From Sipunculus nudus (taxonomy: Eukaryota > Annelida > Sipuncula > Golfingiida > Sipunculidae), in assembly GCA_026874595.1 (NCBI GenBank), contig CM049306.1, positions 81,186,142 through 81,250,141 on the forward strand: DNA of 64,000 bases, read 5' to 3'. Each line of letters opens with the position of its first letter. Position 1 is the first letter of the stretch. Made by a program: the position numbers and the translations under genes. The notes below the pieces were generated by a model, which did not search any database, had not been told where the DNA came from, and saw only the letters and a program-made list of their open reading frames with translations. Shown here one piece after another: positions 37,666 to 49,700 of the stretch.

Positions 37666-39958
37666 GCGAGGGTGTGTGTGTGGAGGGGGGGGGAGGGGTG
37701 TTTGTTTGTTTTCATGTGGCGGTATGACCGGGCCCCCTTTATAAATATTTCAATAACAATTATCATTTTTTCATGTGTTTACCAAATTGATTCAATGGTC
37801 CCGTGGCAGCAGGTGTTTTCCATACATTTTTAAAAAAATACATGTAAATGAAGTGTACATGTTCGACGTGCATACGCCGTGGGGGTATTGTTTGGCTGCA
37901 TTGTTCGGGTACATGGAACAAGTATTGAGTTCGTCAAATGAAATAAAGTACAACACTGAAGCTTCGTCAGGAAATTCTTTTTGTCCATAAAACAGACCCG
38001 AAGACTTAAAGTCAGTCGTCACCGTTGAATGGCGCTAGTGAGATGACAAAAGGACCATTTCATAATAGATCTCATTATAAACTAGAAATCTGCATTCTAA
38101 GGAATGCAGGCCTCCGCTACAGTTGGATGCTCCCCGACCCCAAATACCAAAAGCGATGTAAATAGGACCTACTCGAAAAACTCTTGAGATGGCGACACGC
38201 TGTCGTTTGATTTTATTTTTGTGCCATTAATGACGTCACCGTCCCAGCAAAGCGGAGTGTTCCACGTGTTGTTACAGTGTGACCATGGCAACCGGGACTG
38301 AAACGTGCTAAACAGATAGAAGAAGGCCCACGTCATGATGACGTTGTAATACGTCACAAATAAAAACGACAGCATCACCGTACCCATGCCAGCACCTGCA
38401 TATGAAAAATATAACGTTATTCCTGCAAGCAGTGCCTATTTGCATATTTTCAATACTGAGGCAACAATATTCAGGTAAAACTTAACTATAATTCTATAAG
38501 TTTCCTAAATCGTGACTTTAAAAGAACGAACTCTATTGCTGTAACAGGCTATTTATTCAACAAAATTAATATTCTTCTATGAGGAAGATTTTCTTTATTA
38601 AAGACCTCAGAGAGCCTTTCCGAAATGTTGTGACAATGATCACCAGATAAAAATGAATAAAAGAAAATGATTTCTGCCTTTCCAATGCAGACGCACTGAT
38701 TACAAACACATAATCTCATTTTATAAGCCATGGAGTAAAATATATGATACTGGAACTTACGAGGAAAAATGACAACTTCGTGCATCTTGAAGTCATAAGA
38801 TACTCTATGGCATTGCTTTACTTTAAAATCAGTCCATTTTAACAAACACAGTCTTACCTTGCAAAAACGGACAAAGTTTCTGCAGTGCTCCTATCGGTCC
38901 CTGTCTGGTGAACTGACCGACCCCGTACTCCATGTAAAGAAGAGGAATGCCACAGAACACTAACATGATAAAGTAGGGAATCAAAAAGGCACCTGCAAAA
39001 ACAAGAAAATCTCTCAAAGAAGAACAGACGGTGCGAATATACAATTTTAACTAATTAAGCAAGCCCCTAGCAACTCAAGCATATATGTCAGCAGGAGTGA
39101 AAAAGCCCGCCGCAGCTAAAACATATGTAGCCAGACATGCTTATTTAGTCCCGCTGACATATTTTTAATATATTTGAGTTGCGGAGGGCTCATTGACTCC
39201 TGCTAACATATGCTTGAGTTACGGCGGGCTTAGGTACTCCCGCTGATATGTTTCTGTTGCGGCGGGCTTAGTTAATCCCGCTTACTTATGTTTGAACAGC
39301 GGCGGGCTTAGTTAATCTCGCTAACATATGTTGGAGTTGCTGCGGGCTTAGGTACATCCGCTCACATATGTTTCGGTTGCGTGGGGCTTAGTTAATCAGG
39401 ATAACATATGTTTGAACAGCGGCGGGCTTAGTTAAAACCGCTAACATATGTTTGAACAGCGGCGGGCTTAGTTAAAACCGCTAACATATGTTTGAACAGC
39501 GGCGAGCTTAGTTAATACCGCTAACATATGTTTAAACAGCGACGGGCTTAGTATGTCCCGTAAACATATCCTTCAGTTACGGCGGGCTTAGATCCTCCTG
39601 CTAATATATGTTTGAACTGCGGGCGTGCTTATAGTTAATCCCGCTAACGTGTTTGAACAACGGCGGGCTTAGTTAATCCCGCTAACATATGTTTGAGTTG
39701 CGGCGGGCTTAGGTACTCCCGCTCACATATGTTTCGGTTGCGTGGGGCTTAGTTTATCCGGATAACACATGTTTGAAAAGCGGCGGGCTTAGTTAATACC
39801 GCTTTCATATGCTTGCGTTGCGGCGAAGGTAACAGACGATTTAAAAGAACAAAAAGTAGATTTGTAGTTTATTGGACGGAAAATGTAAACTGGGACCATA
39901 CTAAAGTGGTTATTTTGAGATGGTCGCTAAACTTAGGTGGTCGTTAGGCCAAGCTTTA

Positions 39959-40017
<59 letters not shown>

Positions 40018-43000
40018 GTGAAACCTCGTTGTGTCGAAGTCGAAGGGACCCTCAGAAAACTTCGACACATCCGAGGTTTGACACAAGCGGGTTTTATTTG
40101 GTAATAATTAAACTAGAGTTGTCCGGAATATCGAGTCTGTAACTTCGACATAAGCGGGGTATTCGACTTAAGCGAGTTCGACACAACGAGGTTTCACTGT
40201 ATATATATATGTCACCCCTAACTTAACGTGAAAACTTTACAACGGATATATCCTATAAAACAATAGGATGGGTTTACGCTCGCCACTTGATTTCACTCAT
40301 CAAGAAATTAGATCCAGGTCATTACAGGTGACATTTCCAGGTTCTTTTAAGGACGTGTATTAAAATACCAGACAATCATACACCCAGATCAATAGAAACT
40401 ATGAGACATCAGGTTAAATTCACAAATATATTCAAGACAATACTTACAGAGACACAAGTGTGAGTGTGTGCGTTGATGTGTCAATACGACAGTTCTTCAC
40501 ATTAAAAATACAGGATATTTACTGAGTCCGTGGTTTGTATAAAAACCAATAAAGTCCAGTTCCTTCAGAGATCTCTGGTTACTGTTTTGTGTAGAATCTA
40601 GCGTGTGGTTAGCAGCATATAGTCTTTCTGAGTTTAGCGATCTTCAACTATCTTGCTTGTCAGCGACCCGGGTAGGTTCACGTTCACATGAATGCAATAG
40701 CGCCCTTTGTTTACGTTGAGCTTAGAGTCCTTGACCTTGCTCGTGTAGCAATGGGTTCACGGCTTACGGCGGTTATGTTTCTAGGTCAAACTGAACTAGG
40801 CCGGCAGGTGACGAGCGCGCTCTCTATATATCGCCAATACGAAGCTCTTTCGGCAGCACGGCTGAGTTCTTATGAGCTGGGTCCTTGCTTCATGTAGAAG
40901 CTTGCTTCTATGCCGTTCCTGGCGTTTCAATGTTCGTGCGTGCGTGCTGCCACCTCAAGCTTCAAGACCCAACTGAAGGCAGCTTCCAGCGTCTCTCCCT
41001 GAACTCTGACGTCACAATCGTCGTCACAATACGGCGATCCGGTTCTCTGATTGGCTCATTTCTCAAGTGTCCCATATAAGGATATATGTGACCTAGTTTG
41101 ACTGTTAGCGTCACCTTGGCGACCCACATACCAGAAATAATTACACACGATGCGTGACACGGATAAATCAGCTGATAGCCGATGGGATTCCATACAAGAA
41201 TACACAATATATATATATATACAACCAAGACCTGTCAACGCTTTAGGATGACGTTTCACGTCAATATCAATAGAGAACAGACTTCGTTAAACTATGATAC
41301 AAAACACCGTACATATTGTCACCTATTGTCTGGTGACATCACCCCCTCCTTTTAAAGAAAATACACGGTATTTTCTCGATACATCGTATCGTTCTATCTC
41401 ACAGGGTCCAGCTAAACATATTTACATATAGCAATACATAAAAGTCATGTAACAAGTTGTCATTAGTACATGCCCACGGTCTATGACACAGGGCCAAATC
41501 TTGTACATGTTTAGACTTAACTGGCTAAACATTATAGCTCATTACATCCTAACACTCAGGCAGTCTGCTAAGAAAATCAGGTCCATGGTTTAGTTTACCT
41601 GACACTGCTTCAATATCAAATCTAAACTCTTGTAGAACCAGTGCCCATCTCATTACTCTCTTATTAGCACATTTTGATTTGCTAATACACTTTAATGGTT
41701 TGTGGTCGGTCTGAATGGTGAACGGTCTAGAAGCCAGGTACATCTCAAATTTCTGTACAGACCATACAATTGCTAATGACTCTTTCTCGATGGTGGAGTA
41801 ATTTCTCTCCCTGGGCAATAGTTTACGACTGGCATAAGCTACTGGGTGCATGATCCCCTCGTGTCTTTGCATCAGGATACAGCCAATACCCACATCAGAT
41901 GCATCACATTTCAAATAAAATCGTTTCTAGCATGGTACCGTTTCAGCATATTCACGTGGAAGGTTTTAACCTTATCGCCAACCTTAATCCGATAGTCTAA
42001 GTCCCCAACCCTGTTTACAATAGTATAGGGGCCTTTCCACTGTACCATTAATTTGTCCCGCTCCGTCGGGAGTAACAACAAAACTTCGTCTCCGGCCTCA
42101 AACCTGCGCGTGCATTTACCTCTATCATATAACAGTCTGTGTCTGTTCGCTGATTTGTTCAACGCCTCTCTAGCTAACGCGCATGTGTTGCTTAGTTTGT
42201 CTTGTAGGTCCAGGACGTATTGGTACGTGGTTTTAGTCTCGACGCTAGTATCTCGCTTGGTCCACAGATCCCTTAGAATCCGCATCGGTCCTCTAACGAT
42301 CCTACCATAGAGCAACTCAAAGGGTGAGAACCCTGTGCTCTCATGTGGCGCTTCTCGGTACGCAAAAAGCACGGCGCTGAGGTACCGATCCCAATCTCGC
42401 GGTCTTTCCTCGCACATCCGTTTCAACATTAACTTTAACGTTCCATTGAATCTCTCCACCATTCCGTTGCACATAGGATGGTAAGGAGTAGTGGTGAGCT
42501 GTCTTACAGACAAAACACGGCTAACTTCTCGCATGAGGTCTGACGTAAATTGTGTTCCCATGTCAGTAAGCACCTCTGACGGCACTCCTAACCGCGCATA
42601 AATATCAACTAGCGCATCAGCCACAGAGACTGTATCTATGTTCTTTAAAGCAACAGCCTCCGGATATCTAGTGGCATAATCCATAACGGTCAGAATATAC
42701 CTGTGACCTCTCTCAGACGCTGGATGGATCGGCCCAACCAGATCCATCGAAATTCTACGCCAGGGCTCATCAATTAATGGCATCTGGCCTAACGTAGCTC
42801 CAGGCACCTTACCTTTCGGTATGGTTTTCTGGCAAATGGGACAGGACTTGCAAAACTCAGCAATGTCATTATACATCCCTTTCCAGAAAAACTGAGTTCT
42901 CACGCGGTCGTGCGTTTTGTCTATGCCCTGATGGCCCGCCATAACCGCTTCGTGGCCCATCCTCATTACGTCGTACCGTAACGTCTGAGGTACCACCACT

Positions 43001-46000
43001 CGAGATCCATCTTGATCTCCCCGTTTATCACTCACAACCCGAACTAAATATCCGTCCTCAATTCTAAATGGACTATCATTTCTAGCCTCTCTAGCTAGCC
43101 TCCAATACGGCGCTAAAGACCCATCCTCCTCCTGCGCCTTCAAAAATTCGGCCGGACTCACATCGGCAACTGGGCTTGCAACATTCAAGCTACGCGTCGG
43201 TATCTGTTTCTCTCGTGCAGCGCTCCGTGTCTCCACCGCGGACAACACCTCCTTTTGTGACTCTACACCGTCACACACTATGCCTGAGGACCGCTCAGAC
43301 TTCCACGTCGGGTCCGGATCATACGGATCACGCGCTCCCGCTACCTTACCTAGCGCTAAATCACATACAGCATCCCCGACCACCATTGCCTCGATAGTAC
43401 CGACAAAGTACGCACAGTCCACATTAATCCTAGCCGTAGGAAATTGTCTTACAGACCCGTCGAACAACCTACACTCGACCTGGTGTCCGGTGAACTGATT
43501 CGGCTCCACGTACGACTCACGTATTCCTGCCGAGGAACATCCCGAATCCCGCAGCACCCTCGCTGACTTACCATTCACCAGCCCTTCACACACAGGTAAC
43601 GAGATTCCGCCTTCTGTCTGGGCAGCAAATCCTAACGACTGACTCGGACTCTCTACTTCCGGTTTCACCGCACCGACTGTCTCCGTTTCCGCCTCGACTA
43701 CTGCCATTGACATAGTCTCCGGTTTCTGTTTTGGGTTATACGGGGGCTAAAATTAGTCCTATACCTCTGCTGATCGCCAGCAGCACGCCCTACTTGAGGG
43801 GAAGACCTAGGCCTCGACCGGGCACTAGTCTTACATTCCCGCGCCTTATGTCCCAGTTCATTACATAAATAACATCTGATGCCTCCTGATGGCTTAAATG
43901 TCTGACCGCCCGGACTGCGCTCAACCTCTCGCTTCTCTCTAGGCTGAGATACCGGTTGCGCTGGACGCGGCACATTATTGCCATAACGAGGACCTGCTGT
44001 AAGGCTGTGTACACCGTGAGCCTCCGTATAACTCTCGGCTAAGTCTACCATACTATCAAAGTCACGACAACGTCTCTCTTTCAAAAACATAGAGAGATCC
44101 CTACTACAGCAGTTTACGAACTGCTCACACATCAACAGGTTAACTACCCCGTCGTAGTCACCTCCGACCCCTGCCATCCCTATCCAATGGTCTAGGTATC
44201 CACTCAGTCTCACCGCAAACTGACTCGGCGTTTCGCCTCGCTCAGGCCTACAAGTCCGAAACTTGTGTCGATAACCCTCTTCGGTCATTTGGTATCGCTT
44301 TAACAAGGCTATCTTTAACTTATCGTAATCCATGGCCTCACTAACCGATAACTGTGTGTAAGTCCCTAGCGCCTTACCCCGCAGTAACGGACTCAGGTGT
44401 AACGCCCAATTCTCCCTATCATAGCCTTGACATACAGCTAATCGTTCAAATCGCTCAAGAAACGCATCTAGCTGATCGTGAGCCTCATCAAAAGGTGGAA
44501 GCTGGATTTTCGGGAATACATCCCTACTTCTCTCTTCTTTAACCCCAGAGTCAGACTTTAACCTTAGAACCTCTATTTCGTGGGCTCTAGCCTCTCGCTC
44601 GCGCTCTAATTCCCGCTGCTCACGCTCTAATTCCCGCTCTAATTCCCGCTGTTCCTTCTCTATTTCACGTTGCCTAGCTCTTTCCTCACGTTCTTCATCC
44701 GCACGCCGTCTAGCCTCAACATAATCTTGTAAAGCCTGGTCCTTAAGCCCCAAGGCCTGTCCGCATCTAACAAGTGACTCTAACGTCTCCATGGTAACGC
44801 TCTAACCTAGTAAGATTCCAGTATCTAGTAATATCCGCTCTTAAAAATCCGTAAATACGTACTGTTAAAGCCAACCTAACGAACCGGCGGTATCCGTACA
44901 CTTACACCACGGTAGCTCTACGCATCAAAATCTACTTATACGGACGGACGGACGGAAGGTCGGACGAAGGGTCAGACGGATGGACGGATGGATATCAAGA
45001 TATCAATAAACACCATGCACCTATGATTACCATGCCAATCGGGAGGGGTAAACTTACCTGTAAAGAGACCCTACCACGTGACCAATCACAAACCAGTGTA
45101 GGAAAAATTATACCAGGGCGTATCTAACAACATCAAAAATTTTCACTCTAATCTGGGTTTATATCAAACCAGTAATGATGTTCAGGTATCACTGAACTAG
45201 CATTACTCACAAAACATGCATGTGTTCTAGCCAAATCTTCAAGGTATATGCTAATCCTGAAACAATGTTGTGCTTCAGGTAATATTCTCACTGAATAAAT
45301 ATTAACTCCTAACAGTGGGGTAATTTCATTGTGCAAGTATACACTACAACATCAGTTTGGTGTCATTTCCAATTATTAATTCAGATCAACTCTAGTTTGA
45401 GTATATGAATGTCTGGTTTCAGTACTGTTTTCTCAGTTCAAAACTTCTGAAACTTACTGTAATTAGCCAGTTTTTTTTTAAGGCTAATTATATCCTGGCA
45501 CGCTCGCCATACAATGTCACCCCTAACTTAACGTGAAAACTTTACAACGGATATATCCTATAAAACAATAGGATGGGTTTACGCTCGCCACTTGATTTCA
45601 CTCATCAAGAAATTAGATCCAGGTCATTACAGGTGACATTTCCAGGTTCTTTTAAGGACGTGTATTAAAATACCAGACAATCATACACCCAGATCAATAG
45701 AAACTATGAGACATCAGGTTAAATTCACAAATATATTCAAGACAATACTTACAGAGACACAAGTGTGAGTGTGTGCGTTGATGTGTCAATACGACAGTTC
45801 TTCACATTAAAAATACAGGATATTTACTGAGTCCGTGGTTTGTATAAAAAACAATAAAGTCCAGTTCCTTCAGAGATCTCTGGTTACTGTTTTGTGTAGA
45901 ATCTAGCGTGTGGTTAGCAGCATATAGTCTTTCTGAGTTTAGCGATCTTCAACTGATCTTGCTTGTCAGCGACCCGGGTAGGTTCACGTTCACATGAATG

Positions 46001-46656
46001 CAATAGCGCCCTTTGTTTACGTTGAGCTTAGAGTCCTTGACCTTGCTCGTGTAGCAATGGGTTCACGGCTTACGGCGGTTATGTTTCTAGGTCAAACTGA
46101 ACTAGGCCGGCAGGTGACGAGCGCGCTCTCTATATATCGCCAATACGAAGCTCTTTCGGCAGCACGGCTGAGTTCTTATGAGCTGGGTCCTTGCTTCATG
46201 TAGAAGCTTGCTTCTATGCCGTTCCTGGCGTTTCAATGTTCGTGCGTGCGTGCTGCCACCTCAAGCTTCAAGACCCAACTGAAGGCAGCTTCCAGCGTCT
46301 CTCCCTGAACTCTGACGTCACAATCGTCGTCACAATCGTCGTCACAATACGGCGATCCGGTTCTCTGATTGGCTCATTTCTCAAGTGTCCCATATAAGGA
46401 TATATGTGACCTAGTTTGACTGTTAGCGTCACCTTGGCGACCCACATACCAGAAATAATTACACACGATGCGTGACACGGATAAATCAGCTGATAGCCGA
46501 TGGGATTCCATACAAGAATACACAATATATATATATATACAACCAAGACCTGTCAACGCTTTAGGATGACGTTTCACGTCAATATCAATAGAGAACAGAC
46601 TTCGTTAAACTATGATACAAAACACCGTACATATTGTCACCTATTGTCTGGTGACA

Positions 46657-46716
<60 letters not shown>

Positions 46717-49700
46717 ATACTATAATTATAAGGCAGATTGTTTCACTTATAAAGATATCCCATTAGTAGCAAGAGCTTTGATAACACCGACATCACAATC
46801 TACATGTTATGCATGTGCATGAGAAAATCAGTGAATATATAACAGTATTATGTAATTAACTAAAAGGTTTCGATTCCTGCATGGTTCAATGAGTAAGACA
46901 TAAGACAAAAGTCCAGCACTCAGCCAAATAATCTACCACTGAGAGATGGGATATCACTGGAATTATACTGAATAATGAGATTATTTTATCAGTAACAGGT
47001 TTTTTTAAGGATTGAAGAAGAAAATACTGACTGAAAATATACAAGAAGTGTGCAGAAGGATATCAGCACCGGTCAAGCATTTTGAAACCTAAAAAATCCC
47101 ATCAGTTGCCAAATATAACAGCCACAGGCTAAGGCAAAAAAATAAATAAATAAAAGGTATAGTTCTCAGGCACCGCCCGGGTCAATTTTAAGGTGCCCGC
47201 ATCAAAAATTTTTATTTTGATTTTTATCTTTCAAGAAAATAAAGAATACAATTTATGTAGTGCTTTTACCTGTTAAGCAAAAAAAATGTTATTTTCACCC
47301 TTTACCCTGATCATATGACATTTTAATCGAAACATAAAAAAAGGTAAAAAAGAAAATACCGCCCTCCCGCACTGATTTCTGAAAAAAGTGCCTAAGAACC
47401 ATACTTTTTTTGGCCTGATATGATGATTATAGACCAGTGACACTCACTGTAATGAATGGCTCTGTATAGATATGTTAAGATTATAACCGTAGATCCGCGT
47501 TTTGCCGCCGCACGTCGTCTTATGGCCGCACCCCATGTTCGTAAAATACCTGGAAGGCTCCTTCATTGGAGTAAAAACTACCCAAAACCTTACTTAATGG
47601 CCGCACCTCATTCTCACCACGTTCCATTGCAAGGTGGTGTATGGTAACATAACGAAAAAATGTTTTCCTCAAAAGCTAGACTGCAGCAAGGAACGCTGCG
47701 GTATGCTGATATGCGGTCAGGCATAACAGTTTTGGGAAACTAAACATGTTGCAACTGTGTATGTGGCTTTGCTTTGTTAATTAATTTAATTAATTAGTTA
47801 AACAGCCTGATCTACCCAATTAGAATAGATGACAATTTATTCGGTTTATGACGACTCATTCAAGACGAATCCTAGTAGGGACGCGAAATTAATTTCACAT
47901 ATCACTGAATGCCGGGGAATCTTGCGCCTTTAACTTTGCTTATTAAACTTCAATGGGACATCGACAGATCAAAACATTGTATAGGACGACGGTACTTGTA
48001 TTTAGACTTTATACTCGTCGGTCATTTAACAACAAAACCTTTAAATAAACGACACCCGCGTCGGTGATCATACTGCCTGAACACCCCGGATCCTGCTGAT
48101 CATAATATATGCAAAATGGTGTCTGAACGGTCTACCGGCAAAACATGCCATATATTGATAACGGAACAAGCGGGCCTTCGGGAACCTTGCGCCATTAGGC
48201 ATTACCCTGGCTAATTAAACTTCAGTGGGACATGAAAGCATTATATAAGCCAACGGTACTCTTTGTGATGATAAACTTTTATTTAAATTCTGTACAACGC
48301 CGGACAATTAACAGTTTGTCAGGATTTTCAGTTCTAAGTCTTATTTTATGGCCGCAGCGGCAAAACGCGGATCTACGTTACAAGATATGTCAAGTAATAT
48401 CAAATGCGCCTATACTGCATGCAAACTGGTTTGTGTAGGATCTTGAAATTGTCATCGCAATTTGCATTTGAAAATTTCTTGATGCTCGAAACTGCTTATG
48501 ACAGATTATGTAAAAAATACAATTTTTCGTTACCAAAGCATTGTTCACTTTTTTAGCAAGAGCTTTTCTATCGCATAAAAGCATTCAGTGTTCCAGACAC
48601 ATTAGTTGATGCCGGCCCCGAGCAAGGAATGTCTAAACAAGCATTTTATGCACGAACAAAACTTGCGTTTGCCGAGTACATATACAAGTTTAGCTGCTGT
48701 ATATCGTTATAAATTTACAAAAACTGCCAACTTTCCAATGGTACCGCTCAGGGGCGTCAATTTATATTCAAGTGTGAAGAGATTACTCATATGGGATTCT
48801 GACAGGTCTGTAATTCGATAGGCCTGGAGCCCTCAATGGTACCAATCATCCTTCTGAATTTGAGAAAGATCAAGCATGTTTTTGTTTAGATATCGCGCGC
48901 GATAGAAAATCACCGATTGTGCGTTGGCGGTCAAATTGGAATTCCGACAGGTCTGTAATTCAAAAGGCCTGGAGCCCTCATTTCTGTGAATTTGGGAAAG
49001 CTCAAGCATGTTGTTGTTGAGATATCGCGCGCGAACGAAATCGCCAATAACGAAAGGACAGAAGGACGGACTGACTGACACGATGATCATAAATGGGCAC
49101 CGCTTGTCAAGCGGAACTCTAGTTATATAGCTATATGTTTACATAAACATCATTTCCGACGGAGATAATATAAGCCTTAGAATTCGTATCCGCCGACAAC
49201 GATAGCTGTAAACATAGCTGTTCACTTTTATAGCAAGAGCTTTTCTATCGCATAAAAGCATTCAGTGTTCCAGACACATTAGTTGATGCCGGCCCCGAGC
49301 ACGAAATGTCAAAACAAGCATTTTATGCACGAACAAAACTTGCATTTGCCGAGTACATATACAAGTTTAGCTGCTGTATATCGTTATCAATTTACAAAAA
49401 CTGCCAACTTTCCAATGGTACAGCTCAGGGGCGTCAATTTATATTCAAGTGTGAAGAGATTACTCATAGGGAAGGTAATCATACTTGGGACAACTGTTTT
49501 TTACAAATGTACAGGAGCGTAGCCAAAAGGGGGGGAGGGGGGGGGGGGGGGGCTCCCCTGGATCCGCCTTTGCTACATATGCCCGGGCGATATACGCTTA
49601 TTAAGATGTAGAACATGCAGCATATCTAAAGTTAAATGAGACATGCGCACACGCCGCACAGAGAATGTGAAAATAAACGTCTTAATCCGAATAAGCAAAG

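Larger units (their letters stand above)
40210..46656 (-). mobile_element. Young Ty3/gypsy element lacking reverse transcriptase, in SLC6 intron 1
   Basis: Order on the minus strand: 5' LTR (45515-46656), primer-binding site, gag (44792-43698), protease-integrase ORF (43713-41911), RNase H (41914-41549), polypurine tract, 3' LTR (40210-41338). The LTRs are almost identical, so insertion was recent. Integrase precedes RNase H and there is no RT between them, so this copy needs a partner element to move. It sits in a TA tract in the same orientation as the transporter gene. Confidence 0.92.

Noticed and set aside
37792-38022. Candidate extra SLC6 exon between exons 3 and 4
   Set aside because: The translated sequence does not resemble SLC6, and exon 3 joins exon 4 in perfect phase and sequence without it.
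40688-41259. Small open frames in the gypsy LTR, present again at 45994-46577
   Set aside because: Their duplication simply reflects the two LTRs. No domains or coding signal were seen.
41911-43713. Possible host gene derived from integrase (GIN-like)
   Set aside because: It is flanked by gag, PBS, PPT and near-identical LTRs, so it is part of a recent retrotransposon rather than a domesticated gene.
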